64,000 nucleotides of DNA, taken from Caulochytrium protostelioides (Eukaryota; Chytridiomycota; Caulochytriomycetes; Caulochytriales; Caulochytriaceae). Positions 50,115-61,215 of this stretch are shown here, piece by piece. The DNA lies in assembly GCA_003615045.1 (NCBI GenBank), contig ML014157.1, positions 60,003 through 124,002 on the forward strand, written 5' to 3'. Positions within the stretch are counted from its first letter, which is position 1, and every line of letters starts with the position of its first letter. Under the pieces are notes generated by a model that saw nothing but the letters and a program-made list of their open reading frames with translations, was not told the DNA's origin and searched no databases. The position numbers and the translations under genes are program-made.

Positions 50115-53100
50115 GGCTGGTGCAAGCGCGTCGCGGCGCGGGGTGCGATGGCCGGTAGGATCACCGTGAACTCCGGTCAGCGTCGCCCAAGGGAAAGGAC
50201 GGAAGGGAGGGGGCCACCACGTCACGCGCAGGAAGGAGGGCGCCGATCACTCGAGAGCGGAAAGGAAGGAGGGGCAGGGTCATCCACGGCGAAAAAGGAA
50301 AGGAAAACGTCTGCTCAGTCAATGAGCAAACAGGATCCGTGCGGGGCAGAGACAGGATCAGATGCCGGATGTTCTCGGTAGCGAAGAGTGAAGAAAGAGG
50401 ATGGCTGGCTCATCCATATGCTATACTCACTGACAGGAACATGCACGACGACTTTTCGATTCTTCGGCTCGAGAGACGCATGCCCTCGTACGAATCCCGG
50501 GAAAAGGAGTGTGACTTGTGAATGTTCGGAAAAAGACATCCACTGTTTAGATGAGTCCTGGTATTTGATAGTCGAGGGGTGGCGAACGAAACGAGATGCA
50601 TGGCGCAAGGGTGGAACGGCGCCGCGGTGCACGTCGATGGCGCCGCACCATGATGGTGTGCGGCACAGGATCACAGTGCGCGCATGCGCTCTCCCGGCCA
50701 GGTCACCCCAGGGCCTCCTAAGTGAATCGTGTGCGCAGACGTCCGAGTCACCACCCCATCCATGGTTTGCCACTTGCTTCCAGCGTCAGCCATGCCGTGT
50801 CCGATGCGTATCGCGAGCTTTCCGCACCGAGTCCGCAAATATGGTTTTGCTCACGTTGTGGTTTGATGCGATGGTCGCGCAGATCGGCCGCCCGCCGGCC
50901 CCGTCGTCTGCACACGATTAGTGGCATGGCGCGCCGCTCGTCCCTGGCACGGCCAATTACTTTTTTTTCACTCTTCGTATCGCCGGGGTCGCGTCTCCAG
51001 TACCACATCGGGGCTCCGGTAGCCTTGCCGCGGGCGGCTGGCATAAAGGCGCACGTGCAGGGGAAGAGGGCTGCCAGCTGGTCTGATCGCGCGCGTTTCC
51101 ATTTTCCATTCTGCCCATTCTTTCATTTCCTGCCAGCACCAAGAACGAAAAGGGCGGAAATTTGCTTTCTTGGCCGCATCGTCCTGGCCACCGCGACGAT
51201 GGCGGATGCCAGGCTGCACCATTCCCGTCGAGGCTGCGCGGAGACGGCCTGCGGCGACCAGTCGTCTCGGACGCGCGCGGCGAGGCTGCGTGCGGACGAG
51301 AAGGCCTTGTGCCCAGGCGCGTCCGCTGCGCTGTCGGGGCGACGGACGACGGGCATAACGAGTCACGCCTCCGCCATCCGGCGGCCACGTCGTGATATCT
51401 GCGAGATTTCTCGGATGCCTCCGCATTCCCCAGATGAGCGCCATTTCTTCCTCGCGTTCGGAGTGCCGGGTGACACCGGTTTCGGTCCCGTTTTGGACGG
51501 CACCCGGTGAGGCGGGGGCCCACGGCCCACCGAGAAACAATTGCGTTCATTGCAAATTAGTCGTTGCGCCACATCCCGAGTGCGCCATTTCGGCAGGGCC
51601 TGAATTGGGGGGGTCGACCCCCGGTCGGGGCGCTGTATCCCGCGACAGACGTGAAGCGACGCTCGCACCGCGTGGGCCCCGGCCAGGGTGGTGCCTGCCC
51701 CTATCGCGTTCTGAGTGCCCTCATTCGCACAGCTACGGCCATGGCCGAAGCCTCGGCGTCGGCAGCAGATCACCGTATGCGACCATGGCGCGAGCGAACA
51801 ATGGCAAAGGCTGGCAGATGCGAACGTGTGCCATGCTTCGCGATGGCCAACCCAGTTGCTTTGGTCGATCGTGGACGGGCCGTCCCGTCGCCCCTGTGTG
51901 GATACGAAACGACGCCATGATGACGGCGCAGACGCGAACGTGGGCGCTGCGCTCCTCGCCTGGCTGGCGTGCCGCCCTGCGAACGCATGCACTCCACACT
52001 ATCGGCGACCTGGACACGGCCCTTCATTTGAGACAGGTGGCCCGCGTGGCCGCCATCCCCGGGGGGCTCGTCCCACGCTGTTCGGCTCTGGCTGACGCGG
52101 GTGACGCATCACTTCATGGAAAGTACAAGAAAGGAAACACGCGTAAGATGCGCCACTGAGAATGGACCGAAAGCACGTTTGTCTAGGCCATTAATTATTT
52201 TAGGATATCCACCATGTCAGGCTCGGTATATCATGCATGTTTGGTGCAGGTGATGCTTCATGGATGCTGTGACATGGATTCGGCTATGTGAATGATGCGA
52301 CAGGGGTACGGCTTCATCGATGATTACGCAGAATGCTCTGGGAGGGTTGGCGAGAAAAAAGCGACGGAACGAAGAATTCCAGAGAACACCCACAACGTTA
52401 TTGGACCATCGATCATCACGAGCTCGAGCCAAGCGATGATCCAGGAAGTGAGGGAATCATGGTCTTGGCATGATCGTCCGACGGTATGCGCCAAGCAGTC
52501 TCCATTCATCGCACGTGCAGGCTTCCAGGGAGAGAAGCGCTGGTCCACCAGGAGCGAAGCGCTGGCTCGCAGTGAGTCTGAATCATAACGAGTAAGCATC
52601 GGATTTCCTGAGCATTCCCCAGTTCAGCAGGTGCTTTGCCCTCGGCATGCTTGGCCGGGGACCCGGTATCTTTAAAACTGGACGACAGGGCTCGCCATGT
52701 GGCTGGTTGTGAGGGTCGAGGGGGCTCGGGCCAAAAATAGGATGCCGGCACAACGTGAGGATCGGCGGCGGCGCCAGGCCACGGCGGTTACCGCGGCGAC
52801 GCCTCCGAGCCCCGGCGACTGCCTAGCGCCACAAACGGAGGTCTCGTGCTTGATGTCGTCGGAGGTCAGGGACCGCCAGGCCGTACAAGAACCCTGTCAG
52901 GTGCAACGACGGCTCGTTCACCTTTCCTTGACATGAAAGCCCCGCCAATGAAACGAACGTGAGACAGTGATGCCGATCAACGATCCCGCTCGGGTAGGGA
53001 CCGCTGCATACCGCGCCTTCCGGGACCCTGGCCGACCTCATCATCCAGCAGTGTCGATCGTTTTTGCTGCGGCATTAGGCTCTCGCACGCTGTGTGTTGT

Positions 53101-53234
53101 TGCGCCGTTGAACGGACGCACCGGCATCGGCCGCGGCCTTCCCCGATATCCACCCACCGACTGCCCGCACATCCCAGCCGCCGTCTGTCCGGACCTCGCT
53201 CACTCGCCTTGGCACAAGCGCCGCACGGCCCGCC
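50115..53234. other. 3.1-kb region with no recognisable gene
   Basis: Open frames of 135-262 codons exist on both strands (for example 50722-51510 plus, 51392-52159 plus, 51363-51992 minus), but they overlap one another and have ordinary rather than strongly G/C-biased third positions. Their translations have no family resemblance. I also looked for tRNA and 5S signatures and saw none that hold up. Confidence 0.5.
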
Positions 53235-55375
53235 ATGGCCCACGCCGGATCGCTGATCATCGGATACGTGCTGCGCACGCCCACCCCTCCACAATGGCCG
53301 ACAGCATCACCACGAGCTGCGGTTACGTCGGTTATCGCGGCAGCACCGTCGTCGGCCAAGACGGCGCCACATGATGGCCGCCGCCGCCGGTTGAAGACGC
53401 TCGTGCACTATGCGACGGCATGCCATTTGCTCGCGTTGCCCTCGCCCCCGCCACCGCCGCGGCGCCCGCCGCCGGAAACTCGGCGACAGACGTCCGATGA
53501 CCCCGGCAGGGAGGGCGACGCCGCGGACCGCGACGACGACGCCGCGCGGCTAGACCAGCGCCGCGCCGTCCGCATCCAGCGCCATCTGATGCAGGCCGCC
53601 CGCGGGGGCCACGTTCCCGCAGCGTCGCTGTGGGCCTTCATGCTGGACCATGAGCTGGTGCCGCGGTTTCCCGAAAACTATGTCGCTGAAAGCATCTTTG
53701 ACGTCTGTGCCGCGCGCCGCGACCCGCTGGCGCTGCTGCGGCTCGCGCACCTGAAGCAGCATGGCCGCATCTGTATCAACATCGACCGTGCCGCCGCGAA
53801 GCGGTACAAGGCTCTTGCCGAGACGCTGGGCGGGCCCGGGGTCACGTTGCTGCACGCTCTGGCGTCGCCACCACTACCACCACCACCACGCGCTGGACAG
53901 CCCGAGTATGACGGCCTGCCCGCGGCGCACTTTACGCTGGCGACGTGCTACCTGAATGGCATCGGGACGGCGACTGATCCCGCGCGCGCGCTGCACCATG
54001 CGGCCGTGGCCGCCGACGCGCCGCACGCCGCGAGCCTCAATCTGCTGGGCATGATGTTCGACACCGGCGTCGGCACGCCGGTCGACCGCGCCCGGGCGCT
54101 CCAGTGCTATATTCGCGCCGCGCGGGACCACTCGGCGGCGGCCATGTACAACATCGCCATGCACTACACGAGCGCGTGGGTCCTCGACTTTGACCCGCGC
54201 ATGGCGGCGGAGTGGTTTGCGCGGGCAGCGATGTTCGGGAGCCTGGCGGCCCGCGTCGAGCTGGGCTACCTGCACCGCGACGCGACGCCACCCGACGCGG
54301 CGGAGGCCGCGCGGCAGTTCGGGCTGGCGGCGTTCGGCGGCGAGCCCCGCGCCCAACGCGAGTATGCGCGCTGCCTGCTGCTCGGCGAGGGCCTCGCCCG
54401 CAACGCGCTACGCGCCCAGCTCTACCTGCAACGCGCGGCCGGCGCCGGCGACCGCGAAGCGACGCTGCTGCTGGCGGCCGGGCTCGAGTTCGGGCAGTTC
54501 CAGCCCGCCGGCTCGCCCACGGTCCGCCCGCGGCTCCCGCGCCTCGCCCACCCACGGACCGCCGCGTCGGCGTCGGCGTCGGCGTCGCGCACGGCGTTTG
54601 TGGCGGAGCAGCACCAGGGCGCCATGGCGCTGAAGCACTACGCGGCGGCCGCGCGGCTCGGCTGTCCTCGTGCCGCGCTGCGGCTGCGGCGCATCGTCTA
54701 CGAGGACGCCAGCATCGCGGCCTGGGCGCTGCACCACGCCCGTCCGTCGCTCCCGGCCGAAGTCATTCAGCAGGTGCTCGGCGCCCTGGACCCGTATGGC
54801 GTGGCGTCCCCGCGCCACTTCCGGCGCTGGCACGCCGAGGCGGCGGGGCTGTCGGCCGATCAGCTGCGGCGGATGGCCGTCCACGCGTTTGCGTGGGACG
54901 ACGCGCTCGCGACGCTGTGCCACTGCGAGGCGACGGGCCGCGAGGCGGGCACCGACGCGCAGCTGGCGGCGGACGCGCGGTGGCGTGCCAAGCAAGCGGG
55001 GTTCCTCCCGGAGGCTGCCGCTGCGGCGAATGGCGCGGAGGCGGACACCGGAAGACCTGATCGTGCGTCGTCATCCTCAACGAGTGCGTCGGCGGCATCG
55101 GCGTCGGCGGCATCGACCTCGCTGGCGCCGTCTCGGTCTCCGAGAGGCGCCGCCGCGTCGACGCCCCAGCGGCGCTCGCGCGCCAGCTCGGAATCGACCG
55201 TTGTCGCGGCCGTGTCCGACAGCAGTGACGAGAACGAGGAGGCACCGTGGCCCGAGCGGCGCGACGGCCTCGACCAAGCGTCCGACCGCGCGTCTCGGGC
55301 CGACTCCCATGAGCCGATCGCCTCGTCATTGCGGTCGGCGTCGTCGTCCTGCGCATCGCTGTCAGCGTTGTCGTG

Positions 55376-55429
<54 letters not shown>

Positions 55430-55595
55430 CCTGGTCGCGCCGCCACTGTGCTGGAACCCTTTCCACGTGGTGATGGCGTTAACGGAAGCCCACTTTGAGC
55501 TGGTCCATGGGACAAACCCGATGGATGCGCTGCACGACGACGACAGCGACGCGATGCCCTTCGTTGAGGAGCCGCCCGAGTCACCTGTGGATTGA
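53235..55595 (+). CDS. Sel1-like repeat protein with acidic Ser-rich C-terminus
   Basis: This 786-residue protein carries a tandem array of Sel1-like (TPR-related) repeats at about residues 230-480. Examples are HFTLATCYLNGIGTATDPAR, LNLLGMMFDTGVGTPVDRAR, AAMYNIAMHYTSA and EYARCLLLGEGLARNALRA. Such repeats form alpha-solenoids that scaffold protein complexes. A further helical domain (about 480-580, with PAEVIQQVLGALDPYG) follows. The C-terminus is disordered, with a long Ser run near 715-735 encoded by a GTC/TCG microsatellite, and ends in a patch (CWNPFHVVMALTEAHFELVH) that looks ordered. The N-terminal 90 residues are Pro/Arg-rich. The ATG at 53235 is in GCCATGGCC context. The specific function is not identifiable; chitin-synthase regulator (Skt5/Chs4) and Hrd3-type proteins are other Sel1 families, but no telling extra motif is seen. 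Confidence 0.75.
55375..55430. repeat. GTC/TCG trinucleotide microsatellite (poly-Ser)
   Basis: About 17-18 consecutive CGT/CGTC-phase triplets encode the Ser run of the Sel1-repeat protein. Similar shorter runs occur near 21511-21537 and 33495-33522. Confidence 0.85.
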
Positions 55596-56565
55596 GGGCG
55601 CAGCTGTAAATGTAGAAGATCTAGCGATGATGCCAAAAAATCAAAAAGGCGCCCCCCCGGTCTCGTAGACGGCCATCGGGGCCGATCCGACTCTCACGCG
55701 CTCCTGATGTGACAGCAAGGGTCGTTGATCGGCGATGATGACAGGTCCTGCGCATGGGTTCCGCCGATCTGCGGGCGACCGCTGGCGATGACGAGCCACG
55801 CGACCGACGCGATGCGATGCGATGCGACGCGATGCGATGCGGTATGAGGCGCCGGTGTTGTCAAGGCTGCGAGGCCAATGGCATGGGAAGGCCCCGAGCA
55901 GGCGGCGTGCGAGGCTGTAAGGTCCGCCAGAGCAGCCAGGCGCGGCTTGTCCCGGCGCGCCATGGCCGGCGGGTCCCGCCTCGCAGCGCGCGCAAAGGGG
56001 GAAAGGATCCTGCGGCCACGCCAAAGGGGTCGTGGTCGCCACCGCGCCGGCCGTCGCCGTCGCCGAGGCCGCCGCCATGGCTGCCGCTGCCGTCGCCGCG
56101 ACCGCCGCCGCCGTAGTGGCCGTGGCGAGGGTCGAGTGCTCCACGAGCGCTGAGCGCCGAGCGGCCGGCCGGCCATGGAGCTCTCGGCTCGCCGCGACGC
56201 CGCACGTCGCGGATTCACGGGTTCACGCGTGGTGCGCGGCAGCGAAGGCGAACGCGGGCTCGAGGCCCGCGGCCGAGCGAGAGTCAGAACGACGCACCTC
56301 ACCGCGGGAGCAGCGAGGCCTGACCGACGTGCCGCAGACGTCGATGCATACCCTGAGATATCCAGCGCATCCGCCCGCCAGCGTCGCTCGTGGACCGCCA
56401 ACCCGTCTCGCAGGATTGGTATTCAACGGTCGCCGTTGAGAGTCCCTAGGCCCCCGCATTTCCTGCCCGCTCGCCGCTGCCGTCTGCCGGCTCGCCGTGC
56501 GCCGACCTGCGATACTGCCGTTTCGCTCGTTTTGTCCCTTCTCCTCGTCTCACCCATCTTTCGCC
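55596..56565. other. spacer upstream of SDHA
   Basis: About 970 bases, GC-rich. A GATGC pentamer array (imperfect) lies near 55808-55840. The last 60 bases before the SDHA start are pyrimidine-rich (TTTCGCTCGTTTTGTCCCTT), typical of a fungal promoter. No gene is supported. Confidence 0.5.
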
Positions 56566-58779
56566 ATGCTGGCTCGGCCTACGGTAAGTCGGATGCCGAT
56601 GCGCGTCGCAACCCCGACCGCCGGGAGCGGCATCCTGCTTTGCTTTGGCTGAGACCGCGACTGACATGACACGTTTCCCTTGTTTGACACCCATGTCCGT
56701 GCATGGACCGCATGAAATTCCTGGCCGCTCGCCACTCGTGACGCCTTTCCTTTTCCGGGCGGGCGATACGAACGATACGTGGCACGGCTGTAGGCAATGA
56801 TGGCACCGCTGTCTGCGGCGATGCGGCAGCACTGCCGCCGCCAGGTGCTCGCAATGGGCGCCGCGCAGGTGTCCGTGCCGATGCGCGCCGCGGCGCAGTC
56901 GGCGGTCGCCCGGTTCTCGACGACGCCCGCGGCCCGCGGGATCCTTGGCTCAAAGCCCCTGAACGCGACCGCCGCGGACTCGCCGCTGACGGGCGCGTAC
57001 CCCATCATTGACCACACCTTCGACGCGCTCGTGGTCGGTGCCGGCGGCGCGGGTCTGCGCGCAGCGTTCGGGCTGGCAGAGGCCGGATTCAACACGGCCT
57101 GCATCACGAAGGTGTTCCCGACGCGCTCGCACACGGTTGCGGCGCAGGGCGGCATCAACGCGGCGCTCGGCAACATGACCGAGGACGACTGGCGCTGGCA
57201 CATGTACGACACGATCAAGGGCTCGGACTGGCTCGGCGACCAGGACGCTATCCACTACATGTGCCGCGAGGCGCCGCGTACCGTGATCGAGCTCGAGCAC
57301 TACGGCGTGCCGTTCTCGCGCACGGAGGAGGGCAAGATCTACCAGCGCGCATTCGGCGGCCAGAGCCTCAAGTACGGCAAGGGCGGCCAGGCATACCGCT
57401 GTGCGGCCGTCGCCGACCGCACGGGCCACTCGCTCCTGCACACGCTCTACGGCCAGTCGCTGCGCCACAACACGACGTACTTCATCGAGTACTTTGCGCT
57501 CGACCTCATTATGGAGAACGGTGAATGCCGCGGCGTGATTGCGCTGAACATGGAGGACGGCACGCTGCACCGCTTCCGCTCCCACAAGACGGTCCTCGCG
57601 ACCGGCGGGTACGGCCGCTCCTACTTCAGCTGCACGTCGGCGCACACGTGCACGGGCGACGGCAACGCCATGGTCGCGCGCGCGGGGCTCCCGCTGCAGG
57701 ACCTCGAGTTCGTGCAGTTCCACCCGACGGGGATCTACGGCGCCGGCTGCCTAATCACCGAGGGCTCCCGCGGCGAGGGTGGCTACCTGCTCAACGCGCA
57801 GGGCGAGCGCTTCATGGAGCGCTATGCGCCGACCGCCAAGGACCTCGCGTCGCGCGACGTCGTGTCGCGGTCGATGACGGTCGAGATCCGTGAGGGCCGC
57901 GGCTGCGGCCCCAACAAGGACCACATCCACCTCCAGCTCTCGCACCTGCCCGCCGCTGTGCTGAAGGAGCGCCTGCCGGGCATCTCGGAGACGGCGTCCA
58001 TCTTCGCGGGCGTCGACGTGACCAAGGAGCCCATCCCCGTGCTGCCCACCGTCCACTACAACATGGGCGGCATCCCGACGCGCTTCACGGGCGAGGTCAT
58101 CGACTACGTGGACGGCAAGGACGTCGTCGTGCCCGGCCTGTATGCCGCCGGCGAGGCCGCATGCGTGTCGGTCCACGGCGCCAACCGCCTCGGCGCCAAC
58201 TCGCTCCTGGACATCGTCGTCTTCGGCCGCGCGTGCGCGCTGCACATCAAGGACAACCTCGAGCCGGGCGCGCCGCACCGCCCGCTGCCGAAGGACGCCG
58301 GCGCCGAGACGGTCGCCAACTTGGACGCGCTGCGCTACGCCTCGGGCGCGCACGCGACGGCGGACGTGCGCCTCAAGATGCAGAAGGTCATGCAGAACGA
58401 TGCCGCCGTCTTCCGCACCGAGCAGTCGCTCCAGGAGGGCGTCCGCAACATGGACAGCGTGAGCCGTCTGATGAGCGACCTCAAGACGACCGACCGCGGC
58501 ATGATCTGGAACACCGACCTCGTCGAGACGCTCGAGCTGCAGAACCTGATGACCTGCGCGATGCAGACTATCAAGTCGGCGGCCGAGCGCAAGGAGTCGC
58601 GTGGCGCGCACGCCCGCGAGGACTTCAAGGAGCGCGATGACAAGCAGTGGATGAAGCACACCATCTCGCGCCAGACCCGCATCGAGGACAAGGTCGAGCT
58701 CTCGTACCGCCCCGTCGTCGCCACCACGCTCGATGAGAACGAGGCCAAGGCCGTCCCGCCCTTCGTCCGCTCCTACTAA
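56566..58779 (+). CDS. SDH1: succinate dehydrogenase flavoprotein subunit, two exons
   Basis: This catalytic flavoprotein of mitochondrial complex II oxidises succinate to fumarate with covalently bound FAD. Exon 2 (56794-58779) has the ADP-binding [20 protein letters not shown], the FAD-linking His in [38 protein letters not shown], active-site [34 protein letters not shown] and [12 protein letters not shown], and the typical end [17 protein letters not shown]. Before the enzyme body lies an Arg/Ala-rich mitochondrial targeting peptide. Exon 1 (56566-56583) encodes MLARPT and is joined in phase 0 through GTAAGT...TGTAG to GCA ATG ATG, giving 667 residues. Starting at 56797 without splicing would also leave a targeting peptide, but the strong donor favours the spliced form. 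Length is standard for the family (640-670). Confidence 0.95.
56584..56793 (+). other. intron in the SDHA gene (210 nt)
   Basis: The donor is GTAAGT after six codons and the acceptor is GGCTGTAG, phase 0. It is the longest of the well-supported introns here. Confidence 0.7.
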
Positions 58780-59648
58780 ACGGGTTTACGATCCCTACGA
58801 TACTCTCTTTTCCTCTCGATATGTCGGATAAACACCATCTTGACCCCATTGACCAACACCCGACGCGTCGCGCTTCGCGACGCATGTAAGGCGCGCTGAG
58901 AGCGGCAGCCCGAGCGGCGGGCGCCATGCCGAGGGGTCGGAAGCGATGCGCCACCGGTGTGGCACCCACCACCGCCGTGCACGAGAGCGCGTCGGGGGGC
59001 TTGCGCCGCGAAATGTCGCCGCGGCGATCACCGCCGGCGCTGCCGAGGACGCGCCCGGTTCTCGCCTTGACGGGGCCGCGCCGGCCGCCCACGCCGGGTC
59101 CACCGCACGCCGTCCCGATCGCCCGACCCTTTCATGGTCTCGGCGTCGTGTCACTTCGGAGCCACGTCTGCGTATCGGGGTATGGCTGCAGGCGGGCGGC
59201 GCCTGCTCCAACAAAGAAAAAAAGGAGGGGTCTCGGCGATCGCCAGCGATGGACGTCTTGACCCACGAGCCAATCAGCCTGGTCCACTTCGCTCCTTGCC
59301 GCTACGCTGAACGGCGCTGCACGACGCCGCAGAACTCGCTGCAGTACCCGCTACAGAACCCGCTGACAACGGCGTGTTGAACACGGCACGCGTTTCTTGC
59401 CGCGCGGACGTCTCGGAGGACGGCGGCGGCCTGTCGCCATGCTGGCTTACGCTCCTAGCGCTGCGGGCGCGGTCCCGATCATGAGCACGGTCGAGGTAGG
59501 TCATGGGCGAGGATCTGGCGCGGCGGCGATGCGCCGCGGCGTCCATGCGCCATGCATGCATGCCCCACCGTGGTCAGCACACCGCCATGATCAACGCGAC
59601 GGCGACGGCGACGGCGGCCCATGCACTTGTCTTGAGCTCGCGGCCGCA
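58780..59648. other. spacer between SDHA and the RAVE2 gene
   Basis: About 870 bases, GC-rich. The translated frames are Arg/Pro-rich on both strands. No gene is supported. Confidence 0.5.
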
Positions 59649-61175
59649 ATGAGCCCTCGCCGAGTATCAAGCGGTGTTGGCGTCCAATCCAAGAACTCAT
59701 CCATCGTTGCTTGGCCTTGCGGTGCTGGTGATATATGACTGATCTGCGCCTCGATGCGATGGGCTGAATGGCCATCTCGACGTGGGTCGTGTAGAAGGAG
59801 TGGCATTGGCTGCTCCAGAATCACGTCCCCTATAAGCTGACGCTCATTGCTCGCTTGCTCGATGTAAGGCATTCTTCGCGACAGGTGCTGCCGCGAACTC
59901 AAGCAACGAGCCCTTGTCCACCAGAGATGGATCATTCTCTCTCAGGGCGGCAGTCCGTCATCCTCAAAAAATGTGAGAGAACTCACCAGAAATGCGTGTC
60001 AACGGCTCGTGGCCTTCTCTTGGATTACAACGCATGTTCCATGGGCAACACGATGGATGCCATTTTGTGATGCCACGAGACAGCAACTCATTGCGATACT
60101 GCGTTCGAAAGGTAAGCGAACGACCGCACCGATAAAACTAAGCGATCATGAAGCACAACATCTTTCTCACCGCGACCTAGGATCAACATACCTATCGATG
60201 CACGGTCGATGCCGATCCCCCTCCTCCACCGGCTTAGATGTGACCACGTGCCCGATCAGCGGGGACCTCATCCGCGGTTTCATCACGCTCGCGGGCCCGC
60301 GCATCATCAAGAGCGAGCTCATGCTGCGGATCCCGCAGAAGGGCACGACGCTCACCAAGGTCGCTGTCAATCCTGCCGCGCCCTTGCTGCTGCCTCAACT
60401 GACAGAGTTCGACGCGTTCCTCACCCAGATCCGGAGCGCCGTTGCTGACGGCCAAGCGCTGCTCGCCGGCGCCCTGTTGGGCACGGGCGACTCAGCAGCG
60501 CGGGCGGCGGCAGCGGCGGCGGGCGGCGCGGCGGCGGCCTTCGTGCCGTCGCGCGTGCTCCCGCCCGACGACGTGACGCGCGCCGTGCGGACGCTGTGCG
60601 CGCACGCCGAACGCGCCGTGCCGCTGCTCGACGCGCCGGACCCGCTCGCCCGCTTCCCCTACCAAGCCTGCCGCGGCGCCGTCCACTTCCAGCCGCCGCT
60701 CCCGGACGAACTCTGCGTCGAGTTCTGCGTCACGCAGCGCGAGTACCTCGCCGTCCGCGCGACCCACGTCGCGTTCCGCAGCGACCCCAGCGCCGCCGCC
60801 GCCGCCAGCGGGCCCAACGCCCTCTTTAAAGACATCCGCAACCAGCTGCTCAGCGGTTTGACCGGCGGGTCCTCGTCCTCTTCCGCGTCGGCCGCATCAG
60901 CCTTCGCCGCGGCTGCCGCCGCATCGGGGCATGGCGGCGGCGCCGCAGCGAACGGGCGCGGCGGGATGGACGCCGCGGCCGCCGGTCCGACGCACGAACG
61001 GCTGCCGACCCTGTACAAGGGCCGCCCGTACAGCGTTGTTGAGAACATCCAGACGAACGTGGCGAGTCCCATGCTCGCGCGCATCGACGCGCTGTGGAAC
61101 GAGGCGCTGCACGAGATCCGTGCTCTGAATGACAAGGTGCTCGTGCTGCGACGGCTCGACACCATCTACGCGTGA
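59649..61175 (+). CDS. RAV2: RAVE complex subunit 2 / Rogdi-like, four exons (first two junctions reasoned, third tentative)
   Basis: Rav2/Rogdi is part of the complex that re-assembles V1 and Vo sectors of the vacuolar H+-ATPase. The main exon (60238-61175) encodes CPISGDLIRGFITLAGPRII, then LLLPQLTEFDAFLTQI, the family hallmark FQPPLPDELCVEFCVTQREYL and C-terminal GRPYSVVENIQTNV. The conserved N-terminal helix is missing from that frame but occurs upstream as KEWHWLLQNHVPYKLTLIARLLD (59795-59863), bounded by TGTAG and GTAAGG. Exon 3 (from 59990) continues KCVSTARGLLLD. A possible first exon is 59649-59663 (MSPRR) with donor GTATCA. The third intron donor (GTTCCA at 60036) is the weakest call; it is required for phase but is non-consensus, and a perfect GTAAGC at 60112 is out of phase. 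The model gives 355 residues (yeast Rav2 351). Confidence 0.7.
59864..59989 (+). other. intron 2 of the RAVE2 gene (126 nt)
   Basis: The donor GTAAGG directly follows the conserved LARLLD-type helix end and the acceptor is CTCACCAG. It is phase 0 and restores the conserved Cys-containing continuation. Confidence 0.6.
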
Positions 61176-61215
61176 ACCCGCGGCGAAGGCGATGATGGTT
61201 AAAAAAAGGGGAGGA

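Noticed and set aside
51560-51650. Possible tRNA-like segment with a GGGTCGACCC palindrome
   Set aside because: No acceptor stem, A box or anticodon arm could be built around it.
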